Origin: Clostridia bacterium
GTDB taxonomy: Bacteria; Bacillota; Clostridia; Oscillospirales; CAG-272
Assembly (NCBI GenBank): GCA_017623255.1
Contig: JAGAPL010000043.1
Span: 1 to 42,801 of the forward strand
Reading direction: 5' to 3'
DNA: 42,801 nt
Position 1 is the stretch's first letter, and each line of letters opens with the position of its first letter. Both the position numbers and the translations under genes were made by a program. The notes beneath the pieces are model-generated. The model was not told the origin of the DNA. It worked only from the letters and a program-made list of their open reading frames with translations, and made no database searches. Of this stretch, positions 17,319 through 25,892 are shown piece after piece.

Positions 17319-18454
17319 AAAGAGTTATTTCCCTCGCATTATCAATTATTCTTGTTGCGCTCTGCTTCAGCGGATGCGCCCATGCCGATTATAAAAAATA
17401 TGACAGCACAGGCGAAAGATACGATTGCTATCTGCCCGATTATATAGATGTCGCTAAATATACCGGCCTTGAAGTGCCCAACCTGGTTTATTCCGTTACA
17501 AACGAGATGCTCCAGAAAAAGCTTGACCGCGACCGTTCCGTATTCTCACCTGACGAATATGATCCTGACCGTGGAGCTCGTTACTGCGACACCGCTGATA
17601 TCGTTACAGAATGCTACGTTGACGGCGAAATTTATGACCTTTTCACTTTTGAGCTTGACTATCGTGATCAGGGACACAGCGTTGTTGTTGGCTGCAACGA
17701 GCTGGATGTTCCTGCAATTGACGAAGCACTTATGGGTATGCGTCAGGGTGAAACAAAAACTATCACTTTTAATTTCCCCGATCCCTTCTATCGTTCATTA
17801 AAGATGTCCGGTAAAGAAGCAACAATCACTATAACAATGAATGCCCTCTACGGCATTGAGCTTGTAGAAGAAACTGATGAGTTTTTCCATGAACATTATG
17901 GATATTCCATCAATGAATACAGAGCTTTTTGCACCAAGAATATGGAAGAACAGTATAACGGATTTATTGAAGATTATAAATCCGATATCGTTTGGGAATA
18001 TATCTATGAAAATTCTGAAGTTAAAGAGTATCCCGAAGAATACGAAAACCTCTATGATGAAACTCTTGAAGCTTACAGAAAAGCCGCAAAAGACAAGGGC
18101 ACTAATCTGGTTAATTACGTTACCGAAACACTCAAATACAAAGATCTTGATGCCTTTTATGAATTCCTTGAAGAATATGTGAAGGATACCTGCAAGAGAG
18201 AAATGATTCTATACTACATAGCTCGCAGCGAGAATCTTAATTATACACAGGAATATTACGAGCAGGAAATTCTTGAATACGCCGAAGGATTTGAGATCAA
18301 AGAGCTTGAAGAAGCTGAATCATTTGTTGACTATATGTACGGCCTTGACGCATTCAAGGAAAGAATTCGTCTCAACTATGTTTATAAGTGGCTTGGAAAC
18401 AACGCCACCGTTCGCGAAGATATTACAACTTATGTTAATGACCTTAACAAATAA
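17315..18454 (+). CDS. Trigger-factor-like lipoprotein (FKBP/SurA-like foldase)
   Basis: This 379-residue protein has a lipoprotein signal with lipobox FSGC (Cys21). An FKBP-like PPIase region spans about 75-185 (MGMRQGETKTITFNFPDPF is a typical FKBP loop). A long helical acidic/Tyr-rich C-terminal domain (about 190-375) is like the trigger-factor/SurA chaperone arm. Trigger factor normally is a cytosolic ribosome chaperone; here the same layout is exported and lipid-anchored, so it is probably a foldase for secreted proteins, functionally comparable to PrsA. The catalytic PPIase residues could not be confirmed. It is co-expressed with the polytopic protein at 16572 and ends at a strong terminator. 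Confidence 0.8.
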   Translation: MKRVISLALSIILVALCFSGCAHADYKKYDSTGERYDCYLPDYIDVAKYTGLEVPNLVYSVTNEMLQKKLDRDRSVFSPDEYDPDRGARYCDTADIVTECYVDGEIYDLFTFELDYRDQGHSVVVGCNELDVPAIDEALMGMRQGETKTITFNFPDPFYRSLKMSGKEATITITMNALYGIELVEETDEFFHEHYGYSINEYRAFCTKNMEEQYNGFIEDYKSDIVWEYIYENSEVKEYPEEYENLYDETLEAYRKAAKDKGTNLVNYVTETLKYKDLDAFYEFLEEYVKDTCKREMILYYIARSENLNYTQEYYEQEILEYAEGFEIKELEEAESFVDYMYGLDAFKERIRLNYVYKWLGNNATVREDITTYVNDLNK

Positions 18455-18458
18455 ATCA

Positions 18459-18488
18459 GTATGACCGCTAAAATGCGGTCATACTTTT
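18459..18488 (+). terminator. Terminator after the lipoprotein gene
   Basis: A ten-bp perfect stem (GTATGACCGC / GCGGTCATAC) with a six-base loop is followed by TTTTAT. It overlaps the apparent 5' extension of the pcrA frame, which supports the later pcrA start. Confidence 0.85.
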
Positions 18489-18511
18489 ATATTAAACTCT
18501 CAGGAGTATTT

Positions 18512-20989
18512 ATGATATCAGAAACTACCAAACTTCAGTTTACACTATTAAAGAAAAAACTGTTTGACAAATACTACTGCAATCTTAACGATTGCCAAAG
18601 AGAAGCTGTTTACTCTGTAAACGGCCCCCTTCTGATACTTGCGGGTGCAGGAAGCGGAAAAACAACGGTTCTTGTCAACAGACTTGCTCATATTATCAGA
18701 TACGGAAATGCTTATAACTGCGATTATGTGCCTGACTACGTTTCAGAAGCAGTTATTGCTGATATGAATGCTGCGCTTACTCTTTCAGGAGAAGAGCTTG
18801 GGAAATACCTCACGCGTTTTACCTACCAGGCCCCTCCCGCATGGGCAGTGCTCGCAGTTACATTTACTAATAAAGCTGCAAATGAAATAAAGGCACGTAT
18901 ATCCTCAAAATTCGGCGAAGACTCCGAAGAAGTGCGCGACATTTGGACGGGCACATTCCACTCTGTTTGTATGCGCATCCTCCGCCGCTACGGCAGCCTT
19001 GTTGGGTACCGCGACGGATTTGGAATAGCGGACACAAATGATCAGAAAAAGCTTATAGAAGACTGTATGAAGCAGCTTAAGATCGATACAAAAAATCTTG
19101 CTGCCAAGGCTGTTATTTCAGAGATCAGCCACGCCAAAGACAAGCTGCTGACCCCGGAAGAATATGAAAATGAAGCCGGTAGCGATTTCAGAATGAAAAA
19201 GATCGCTTCAGTCTACACTATGTATCAGGATAGACTTTTCAAATCAAATCTTCTTGATTTTGATGATATTATAATGCAGACAGTTCGCCTTCTTGAAGAA
19301 AATGAAGCTGTCAGAAACAACCTTCAGAACCGTTTTAGCTATATTTCAATTGACGAATATCAGGACACGAACCCTGCTCAGTTCCGCCTTGTAACACTTC
19401 TTGCCGGACTTCATAAAAACCTGATGGTTGTTGGCGACGATGACCAGTCCATATACAAATTCAGAGGCGCTACTATCGAAAACATTCTGACCTTTGACCG
19501 CACCTACTCCAACGCTAAGGTCGTTAAATTGGAACAGAACTACCGCTCAACAAAAACGATCCTTGATGCTGCCAACGCCGTTATTGCTAAAAACACAGAA
19601 AGAAAAGGCAAAAAGCTTTGGACTGACGGAAGCAAGGGCGACTCTATCAATATGGTTAAGCTGCAAAATCAGCTTGATGAAGCGCGTTATATTTCAGATA
19701 CAGTTTCAACTCTGCACGAGCAAAGAGAAGCATTCCGAGATTTTGCCGTGCTTTACAGAACCAACGCTATGTCCCGAGCGATAGAGCAAGCTTTCGCAAA
19801 AAGCGGTATTCCATACAGAATACTCGGAGCTTTGCGCTTCTTCGATCGAGCTGAGATCAAAGATATTCTTTCATATCTGGCAATTATAAACAATCCGGAT
19901 GACAGCGTTCGTCTCCGCAGAATAATAAACGTTCCCCGCCGCGGAATAGGTGAAAAAAGCATAGCGGCGGCCGAAGCTATTGCGTATGCTGAAGGAACAA
20001 CCCTGCTGAGTGTTTTAAGAAAAGCAAATCAATACGTAGCTATTCCAAAAAGCGCTGCCAATTCTATGATGGTGCTTGCTGAAATGCTTGATTCTCTCAA
20101 AAATTCAGTAAGCGAAATGAAGGTTTCATCCCTAATTGAAACTATATCAGTTAAATCAGGTTACAATGCTATGCTTATGGCAGCAGGTGAAGAAGAAAAA
20201 GAACGTCTTGACAACATCGGTGAGCTTGTTTCAACTGCAAAGCAATATGAAGACTCTGCTGCAATGCCTACTATTTCTGAATTTCTTGAAGACGTTGCGT
20301 TGGTTTCTGATATTGACAGATATGATGAAACGGCAGACGCCGTTGTTCTTATGACAATTCACAGTGCAAAGGGACTTGAATTTCCTAAGGTGTTCCTGCC
20401 GGGTTGGGAAGAAGGTATTTTCCCCGGATTCCAGACTATTATGAATCCTGACGAAATGGAAGAAGAACGCCGACTTGCTTACGTTGCTATCACAAGAGCG
20501 AAAGAAACTCTTTGGATAACTCACGTTCACCAGAGAATGATGAACGGCTCAACACAATACAATCAAAAATCACGTTTTGCAGGCGAGATCCCCCCTTGGC
20601 TCCTTACTGAAGACGATCGTACTTACGGTTCATTCGGATCCTTCGGAGCTTATTCGGGAAATGAAAAAAGCTATCAGCAAAGCTATTCCAAGCCACTTCC
20701 CAAGCGAGCCGGAAATATTCCTATATACAATCACGGCGGCGCAGGCAGCGGTTGGGGAACCGGCGAAGAACGTGCAGCTTACACAGGCAACGTTCCTTCA
20801 AAAAATATAAAAACCACCTCCGGCCTTCCCTCTTTTGACCGAGGAGACAGAGTTAGACACGCAACTTTCGGAGCAGGAACAATTCTTAATGCACGAACAA
20901 TGGGTGGAGACACACTTTATGAGGTTGAGTTTGATACTGTAGGCACAAAAAAGCTTATGGCTTCCTTTGCAAGACTGAAAAAAGAATAA
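18512..20989 (+). CDS. pcrA: ATP-dependent DNA helicase PcrA/UvrD
   Basis: This 825-residue superfamily 1A helicase acts in nucleotide-excision repair, replication of rolling-circle plasmids and removal of RecA or RNA polymerase. Motifs in order: Walker A GAGSGKTT (45-52), Ia FTNKAANEIKAR, GTFHSVCMRILRR, Walker B DEYQDTNPAQF, III GDDDQSIYKFRGA, IV LEQNYRST, V TIHSAKGLEF and VI YVAITRAK. The C-terminal domain (last ~50 residues, VRHATFGAGTIL...) is the Tudor-like RNA-polymerase-binding module of PcrA. An unusual 45-residue stretch between motifs I and Ia (about 62-108) may be a small insertion. The start at 18512 follows CAGGAG; the frame extends upstream through the previous terminator. Confidence 0.95.
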   Translation: MISETTKLQFTLLKKKLFDKYYCNLNDCQREAVYSVNGPLLILAGAGSGKTTVLVNRLAHIIRYGNAYNCDYVPDYVSEAVIADMNAALTLSGEELGKYLTRFTYQAPPAWAVLAVTFTNKAANEIKARISSKFGEDSEEVRDIWTGTFHSVCMRILRRYGSLVGYRDGFGIADTNDQKKLIEDCMKQLKIDTKNLAAKAVISEISHAKDKLLTPEEYENEAGSDFRMKKIASVYTMYQDRLFKSNLLDFDDIIMQTVRLLEENEAVRNNLQNRFSYISIDEYQDTNPAQFRLVTLLAGLHKNLMVVGDDDQSIYKFRGATIENILTFDRTYSNAKVVKLEQNYRSTKTILDAANAVIAKNTERKGKKLWTDGSKGDSINMVKLQNQLDEARYISDTVSTLHEQREAFRDFAVLYRTNAMSRAIEQAFAKSGIPYRILGALRFFDRAEIKDILSYLAIINNPDDSVRLRRIINVPRRGIGEKSIAAAEAIAYAEGTTLLSVLRKANQYVAIPKSAANSMMVLAEMLDSLKNSVSEMKVSSLIETISVKSGYNAMLMAAGEEEKERLDNIGELVSTAKQYEDSAAMPTISEFLEDVALVSDIDRYDETADAVVLMTIHSAKGLEFPKVFLPGWEEGIFPGFQTIMNPDEMEEERRLAYVAITRAKETLWITHVHQRMMNGSTQYNQKSRFAGEIPPWLLTEDDRTYGSFGSFGAYSGNEKSYQQSYSKPLPKRAGNIPIYNHGGAGSGWGTGEERAAYTGNVPSKNIKTTSGLPSFDRGDRVRHATFGAGTILNARTMGGDTLYEVEFDTVGTKKLMASFARLKKE

Positions 20990-21002
20990 CAACGGAGAAA
21001 TT

Positions 21003-21995
21003 ATGCTTCGAATCGTTCTAAATGAAAATGACGGCGGACAGCGCCTTGATAAGTTTTTGCAAAAAACTGTTCGAGATCTGCCTATGTCACTTATGTACAA
21101 ATATATCCGCACTAAAAGAATAAAGGTAAACGGAAAAAAGGCAAAGCAGGATATGAAGCTTTGCGCAGGGGATATTATTGAACTCTATATTCCGGAAGAG
21201 TTTACTTCAGCGGAAAAGAAAAATAAATCTGATCTGTTTACTTCTGTTACCGAGAAGCCTGATATCGTGTTTGAAGATGAAAACATTATCATCTGCGATA
21301 AACGTCCGGGGCTGCTTTCACACACGGGTGACAACGACGAAAACAACTCTGACACTCTTTCCGAAAAGGACACTCTCATATTCATTATTCAGGCTTATCT
21401 CAATAAAAAAGGAGAATACTCGCCTGAAGATGAAGCGTCATTTGCGCCTGCACTTTGCAACAGAATAGACCGCAATACCGGCGGTCTTGTTATTGCTGCC
21501 AAAAACGCTATGTCTCTCAGAGAAATGAACAGACTTATCAGAGAAGGCAAGGTTAACAAGCAATATCTTTGCGCAGTGCACGGAAAACCAAAGCCTGCTT
21601 CTGCCACACTTCGCGGATTTCTCTTTAAGAACTCCAAAACAAAAACAGTTACAGTTTATCGTGAGATGCGAAGAGGAGCAAAAGAGATCATAACCACTTA
21701 CAAAACTATGAAACACAATTCAGAGTTGAACCTGTCACTCCTTGAAGTTACGTTGGGCACCGGAAGAACTCATCAGATTCGCGCCCATATGGCAAGCATA
21801 GGGCATGCGCTTTTGGGAGAAGGCAAATACGCTGAAAACAAAAATGACAGAAAGCTTGGATATAAGCATCAAGCACTTTACTCATATAAGGTATCCTTCA
21901 AAGACGTTGACGGAGAGCTTTCTTATCTTAACTCTAAAGTTTTTGAAGCAAAAAGATCCAATATTAAATTTCTGGAGTTGTTCAAGTCAAAATGA
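21003..21995 (+). CDS. RluA-family pseudouridine synthase with S4 domain
   Basis: This 330-residue protein has an N-terminal S4 RNA-binding domain (about 10-63) and a catalytic domain with Asp156 in NRIDRNTGG, matching the RluA signature HRLDRxTSG. The residues are Asn-Arg-Ile instead of His-Arg-Leu, a mild deviation. It probably modifies uridines of 23S rRNA (RluC/RluD type), but the target cannot be assigned. It follows pcrA by 13 bases with an ACGGAG ribosome site, and its last codons overlap the lnt start by four bases. Confidence 0.88.
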   Translation: MLRIVLNENDGGQRLDKFLQKTVRDLPMSLMYKYIRTKRIKVNGKKAKQDMKLCAGDIIELYIPEEFTSAEKKNKSDLFTSVTEKPDIVFEDENIIICDKRPGLLSHTGDNDENNSDTLSEKDTLIFIIQAYLNKKGEYSPEDEASFAPALCNRIDRNTGGLVIAAKNAMSLREMNRLIREGKVNKQYLCAVHGKPKPASATLRGFLFKNSKTKTVTVYREMRRGAKEIITTYKTMKHNSELNLSLLEVTLGTGRTHQIRAHMASIGHALLGEGKYAENKNDRKLGYKHQALYSYKVSFKDVDGELSYLNSKVFEAKRSNIKFLELFKSK

Positions 21996-23572
21996 AAAAG
22001 TCCTTATTGACTTATTTGCTATACGCTTTTTGTGGCGCTTTATGCGCCGTGCCATATGTTAAAGGTGAACTTTGGGTGTTATCCTGGACCGCTTTTGTGC
22101 CGGTTCTTATATGCGAGCTGATAAGAGAAAAGGATTCAAAGCATCCTTATCTAAAAGCTTGGAAAAGAGGCTTTTGTTTCTTCTATTTTTACGGGCTTGT
22201 TCTCTTTCATTGGTTTATCGAGTTATATCCTCTTGACTTTGCAGGCTTTGATCCTATTACCGCTGTTGCAGTTGTTTTGCTTGCCTGGCTGGGTATACCT
22301 TTGCTGCAAAGCATCACCTCTTCTTTTGTGATAGTGTTGCTTTGCTTTTACAGCAGAAAAATCAAGCAACAATATATTTATCCTGTTTTTGCAGCATGCC
22401 TTTGGGTTATAAGCGAATGGATACACACGCTTACCTGGCTTGGCCTTCCTTGGGGAAGACTGGCTATAGGTCAGGTGAAAAATCTCAACAATATTCAAAT
22501 TGCTTCCCTTCTGGGATCTTATTTTGTTGCATTTATAATCATCGTAACAGCAGGATTTCTTGCACTGTCAATTGTAAATATCTTAAAAAAGGCAAACATC
22601 AAAAAGGCAATTGCTTTTTTTGCTGTGGCTGTAATGGTTTTTTCCTCAAACAATATTTACGGTGGAATTATGCTTGAAACTGAAAATAACGGTCATAAAG
22701 TCACTGCCGCTGCCATCCAAGGAAATTTCTCAACTGATGAAAAATGGGATGAGGAAAGTGAGGACATCTTTGAAATTCACCAAACACTCTCACTTGATGC
22801 CGCAAGCGAAGGAGCAAAGCTGATCGTATGGTCAGAAACTGCTTTGCCTTATCGTATTAATATCGTAAAATGGATAGATGAATACGCCGAAAATATTACG
22901 AAAAAAGCTGATGCTTCTCTTATTATCGGATGCTTCGAATCCGTTGATAATGACTTCTACAATATAACAAAATACGTTTCAAAAGAAGGCGGAATGACAG
23001 ATACTACGTATGCCAAACGCAGACTCGTTCCCTTTGGCGAATTTGTGCCAATGAGAGATTTTATCTGCGCTGTTTTCCCTTTTCTCGATGAGATTGCAAT
23101 GCTTGAAAGCGATATCACTGCAGGACATGACAGCGCTCTGTTTGAAACTGAATATGGAAAAGTGGGAAGTCTTATTTGTTTTGATTCCATATATGAAGAG
23201 CTTGCGCGAGACTCCGTGAGAGACGGAGCTCAACTGCTTTGCATATCCACAAATGACTCTTGGTTCGGTGATTCTGCCGCCCTATATCAGCACAACGCAC
23301 AAGCTATACTTCGCAGCATAGAAACAGGACGTTATACCGTTAGAGCAGCCAACACAGGAGTTTCTTCCATTATAACAAACAAGGGTGAAATAGTTGATAT
23401 GATGCCTCCGCTTACGCGAGGCTATGCTTTGGGTACTGTTGAGTTTATCAGAGAAAACACTCTTTATACCAATGTTGGCAACATTCTGGTATATATTTCT
23501 ATTGCTTTTACTGCCGCTATATTTGCTTTATACTCCGTAAAGGACAAAATTAATGGACATTCTAATAGATAA
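21992..23572 (+). CDS. lnt: Apolipoprotein N-acyltransferase
   Basis: This 526-residue protein has about six N-terminal membrane helices (roughly 5-220) followed by a nitrilase-fold domain. The nitrilase triad is intact: Glu282 in WSETALPY, Lys342 in AKRRLVPFGEF and Cys396 in SLICFDS. The E. coli enzyme N-acylates the lipid-modified cysteine of lipoproteins with a fatty acid from phospholipid. Lnt is rare in low-GC Gram-positives, where Lit or LnsAB usually do the job, but homologues occur in some Clostridia. The gene overlaps the upstream rluA-family gene by four bases and the downstream one by 20 bases. The lipoprotein at 17315 is a possible substrate. Confidence 0.88.
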   Translation: MKKSLLTYLLYAFCGALCAVPYVKGELWVLSWTAFVPVLICELIREKDSKHPYLKAWKRGFCFFYFYGLVLFHWFIELYPLDFAGFDPITAVAVVLLAWLGIPLLQSITSSFVIVLLCFYSRKIKQQYIYPVFAACLWVISEWIHTLTWLGLPWGRLAIGQVKNLNNIQIASLLGSYFVAFIIIVTAGFLALSIVNILKKANIKKAIAFFAVAVMVFSSNNIYGGIMLETENNGHKVTAAAIQGNFSTDEKWDEESEDIFEIHQTLSLDAASEGAKLIVWSETALPYRINIVKWIDEYAENITKKADASLIIGCFESVDNDFYNITKYVSKEGGMTDTTYAKRRLVPFGEFVPMRDFICAVFPFLDEIAMLESDITAGHDSALFETEYGKVGSLICFDSIYEELARDSVRDGAQLLCISTNDSWFGDSAALYQHNAQAILRSIETGRYTVRAANTGVSSIITNKGEIVDMMPPLTRGYALGTVEFIRENTLYTNVGNILVYISIAFTAAIFALYSVKDKINGHSNR

Positions 23573-24524
23573 AAACATTTCCGGAAAGAATATAAAACAA
23601 CTGCTTATAGGCGAAATGGGATATTCTTCGAGAATGCTTAAGAGGCTTAAATTCTCACCCGGAGGAATACTTGTTAACGGACAGTTTAAAACTGTCCGTT
23701 ATGAGTTAAAAGAAGGAGATATACTCTCTATTGCCTGTGAAGATACGGAAGAGGATACATCCCCATATATTGTTCCCGTTGAGCTTGAAATAGGTATTGC
23801 CTATGAAGACGAGCATATGACAATTGCGGACAAGCCGCATTCTATGCCGGCACATCCTTCTCTCGGACATCGTGATGACACAGTTGCTAATGCTCTAGCC
23901 TACAGATACAGCCAAAAGCCTTATGTTTTTCGGCCTGTCAACCGTCTTGACCGAGATACAAGCGGACTTATGATAACCGCTAACACTCGTCTGGCCGCTT
24001 TTAAGCTATATCAGAATATGATAAACGGAGAAATCAAGAAAGCTTATATCGCTATCCTTGACAATACACCACCCAAAGACATCGACATTCTTGTTTCCTA
24101 TATGGGACGCTGTGAGGACAGTATAGTTAAGCGAAAAATATGCGATGAAAATGATAGTGCGGCTAAAATTGCCGTTACTGCATACAGGACTATTGCCAAA
24201 ACCGATAAATATACTGTTGTTTTAGCTTCTCCCGTTACAGGAAGGACCCATCAGCTGCGGCTACATTTTTCTTCTGTAGGATGCGCTGTTACAGGTGACA
24301 CTATGTACGGCAAAGAAAACGAACAGATTTGCCGACACGCACTTCACGCTGCCTACACCGCACTTCCCCATCCTCAGACCAATGAGATCATCACCTTATA
24401 CTCTCCGCTCCCTGAAGATATGGTCTCCCTTATTGGCGAAGATATTGCTTCAGAGATTACGTGCACTTTGCCAGAACATATTGAGCAACTGATGAAACAG
24501 ATAGAAAACTATGAAAAGATTTAA
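23553..24524 (+). CDS. Second RluA-family pseudouridine synthase
   Basis: This 323-residue protein has an N-terminal S4-like part (about 12-60) and a catalytic domain with Asp133 in NRLDRDTSGL. Its layout matches RluD/YjbO-type enzymes of Firmicutes. It overlaps the end of lnt by 20 bases and the following DUF3810 gene by 14 bases, so expression is coupled. The two pseudouridine synthases either side of lnt differ clearly in sequence and are not a recent tandem duplication. The target is likely 23S rRNA or tRNA; which position is unknown. Confidence 0.88.
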   Translation: MDILIDKNISGKNIKQLLIGEMGYSSRMLKRLKFSPGGILVNGQFKTVRYELKEGDILSIACEDTEEDTSPYIVPVELEIGIAYEDEHMTIADKPHSMPAHPSLGHRDDTVANALAYRYSQKPYVFRPVNRLDRDTSGLMITANTRLAAFKLYQNMINGEIKKAYIAILDNTPPKDIDILVSYMGRCEDSIVKRKICDENDSAAKIAVTAYRTIAKTDKYTVVLASPVTGRTHQLRLHFSSVGCAVTGDTMYGKENEQICRHALHAAYTALPHPQTNEIITLYSPLPEDMVSLIGEDIASEITCTLPEHIEQLMKQIENYEKI

Positions 24525-25587
24525 AACCACCACTATCGTTTTTTCTTTAATAACCGCTATATGCGCAGTGCTGCATCTGTTGTTTTTTATAAACAAAGAT
24601 TTTGCTGATTGGTTTAACGAGACTATTGCGTATTTTTTCAGATTTATTTTTGCAAAGCTCACATCATTTATTCCGTTTTCAGTTGCAGAGATTTTGCTTT
24701 TTTCCATTCCATTGCTTGCAATAGCGTTGGTAGTATATCTGAACGCCAAGGGTGGTTCTGTTAAAAACAGAATCGTTATTGCCGCAAAATTTTTTTTGAC
24801 AGCTGCTGCCAGTGTATATTTTCTCTTTGTTTTCACTTTTGCAGCAGGATATCAATGCAGCTCCCTTGACATCCGTTTGGATATAGAAAAAAATGATATC
24901 ACAAAAGACGATCTATATGACACTCTTGTTTACGTTATTGAAAAAACAAACGAATATGCCGAAAAAGTTGAATTTAAAGAAGACGGCGCTTCCGTTTTAC
25001 CGGTAGATTATAACGGTCTCTCAAAAGAAATATGCGCTTCATATGATGAGGTGTTTGCCAAATACAGAATCGGAAATAACTTTAACAGCACTGTAAAACC
25101 CCTTATAATCAGTCCTCTTATGACTTATACTCATATTTCAGGAGTTTATTCTTTTTTCACAGGTGAAGCAAATCTGAATACAAACTATCCTGACTATGTT
25201 TGCGCTTTTTCAGTTGCTCACGAATTGGCGCACCAAAGAGGCGTTGCCAGAGAAAACGAAGCGAATTTTTTGGCCTATCTCGTGTGCATTGAAAGCGACA
25301 ACGATTATCTGAAATATTCAGGATATCTATCTATGTACAGCTACTTATCCTCAGCTCTCAGAAATACTGATTACGAGCTTTGGAAGGACGCCGCATCCAA
25401 CTTATGCGATAAAGCAAATCAAGAACTTATTGCTTATAGCGAATTTTTTAACAAATACCGTGACAGTGCTATGTCTGATGTTTCCGATATATTTAATGAC
25501 ACATATCTGAAGCTTCAAGGAACTGAAGGTATCAAAAGTTACGGCATGGTGGTAGACCTTGCTGTTGCCTACCACAAGAAAAACTGA
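24511..25587 (+). CDS. DUF3810 membrane metalloprotease-like protein
   Basis: This 358-residue protein has three N-terminal hydrophobic helices (about 8-27, 55-78, 92-115) and an extracytoplasmic domain with the zinc-protease motif HELAHQRG (His237, Glu238, His241). Downstream acidic residues (ENEAN, 248-252) are candidates for the third ligand. This agrees with the DUF3810 family, whose HExxH suggests a membrane zinc protease, though activity is unproven. It ends a five-gene overlapping series that includes lnt and is followed by a terminator. Confidence 0.85.
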   Translation: MKRFKTTTIVFSLITAICAVLHLLFFINKDFADWFNETIAYFFRFIFAKLTSFIPFSVAEILLFSIPLLAIALVVYLNAKGGSVKNRIVIAAKFFLTAAASVYFLFVFTFAAGYQCSSLDIRLDIEKNDITKDDLYDTLVYVIEKTNEYAEKVEFKEDGASVLPVDYNGLSKEICASYDEVFAKYRIGNNFNSTVKPLIISPLMTYTHISGVYSFFTGEANLNTNYPDYVCAFSVAHELAHQRGVARENEANFLAYLVCIESDNDYLKYSGYLSMYSYLSSALRNTDYELWKDAASNLCDKANQELIAYSEFFNKYRDSAMSDVSDIFNDTYLKLQGTEGIKSYGMVVDLAVAYHKKN

Positions 25588-25592
25588 CAATT

Positions 25593-25662
25593 ATCTGCTG
25601 CAGCTTGAACATATTCCAACAAAACGGAATATTATGTTAAAGTAAACCGCAGCAGATTTTTA
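25593..25662 (+). terminator. Terminator after the lnt gene series
   Basis: The arms ATCTGCTGC (25593-25601) and GCAGCAGAT (25649-25657) pair around a loop that itself holds ATATTCC/GGAATAT. A T-run (TTTTATTTAT) follows. The long forked hairpin is unusual for a simple terminator. Confidence 0.65.
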
Positions 25663-25892
25663 TTTATACATACAAAAGCGACAAAATCTTCACAAAAATG
25701 GTGTGCAATTTTCACAACAATTCTTATTGTGATCAAAATAATTTAAAAATCTCTTTATTTTCTTGCCCAACTCTGTTATAATTATGATAACTGTGAAATT
25801 GTGCAGTTTTTTAATTGATCTGTACTGCCGAGGGCAGTTTTCCCATATATTGAAAAATCGAAATCATACTCTATGAAAGGATTCATCCCGGT
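25663..25892 (+). promoter_or_regulatory. murA leader with palindrome, weak promoter and mini-hairpin
   Basis: No gene is visible in this 230-base leader. It holds a 21-base inverted repeat TCACAA-N9-TTGTGA (25712-25732) and a TATAAT at 25777-25782 with no clear -35 box. A small GC hairpin ACTGCC-GAG-GGCAGT (25824-25838) followed by TTTT lies before the ribosome site AAAGGA. The mini-hairpin resembles a weak attenuator, but no antiterminator partner was found. Confidence 0.4.

Noticed and set aside
25712..25732. TCACAA-N9-TTGTGA palindrome upstream of murA as a regulator site
   Set aside because: The promoter next to it is weak and palindromes of this kind occur by chance in AT-rich DNA; noted within the leader feature only.
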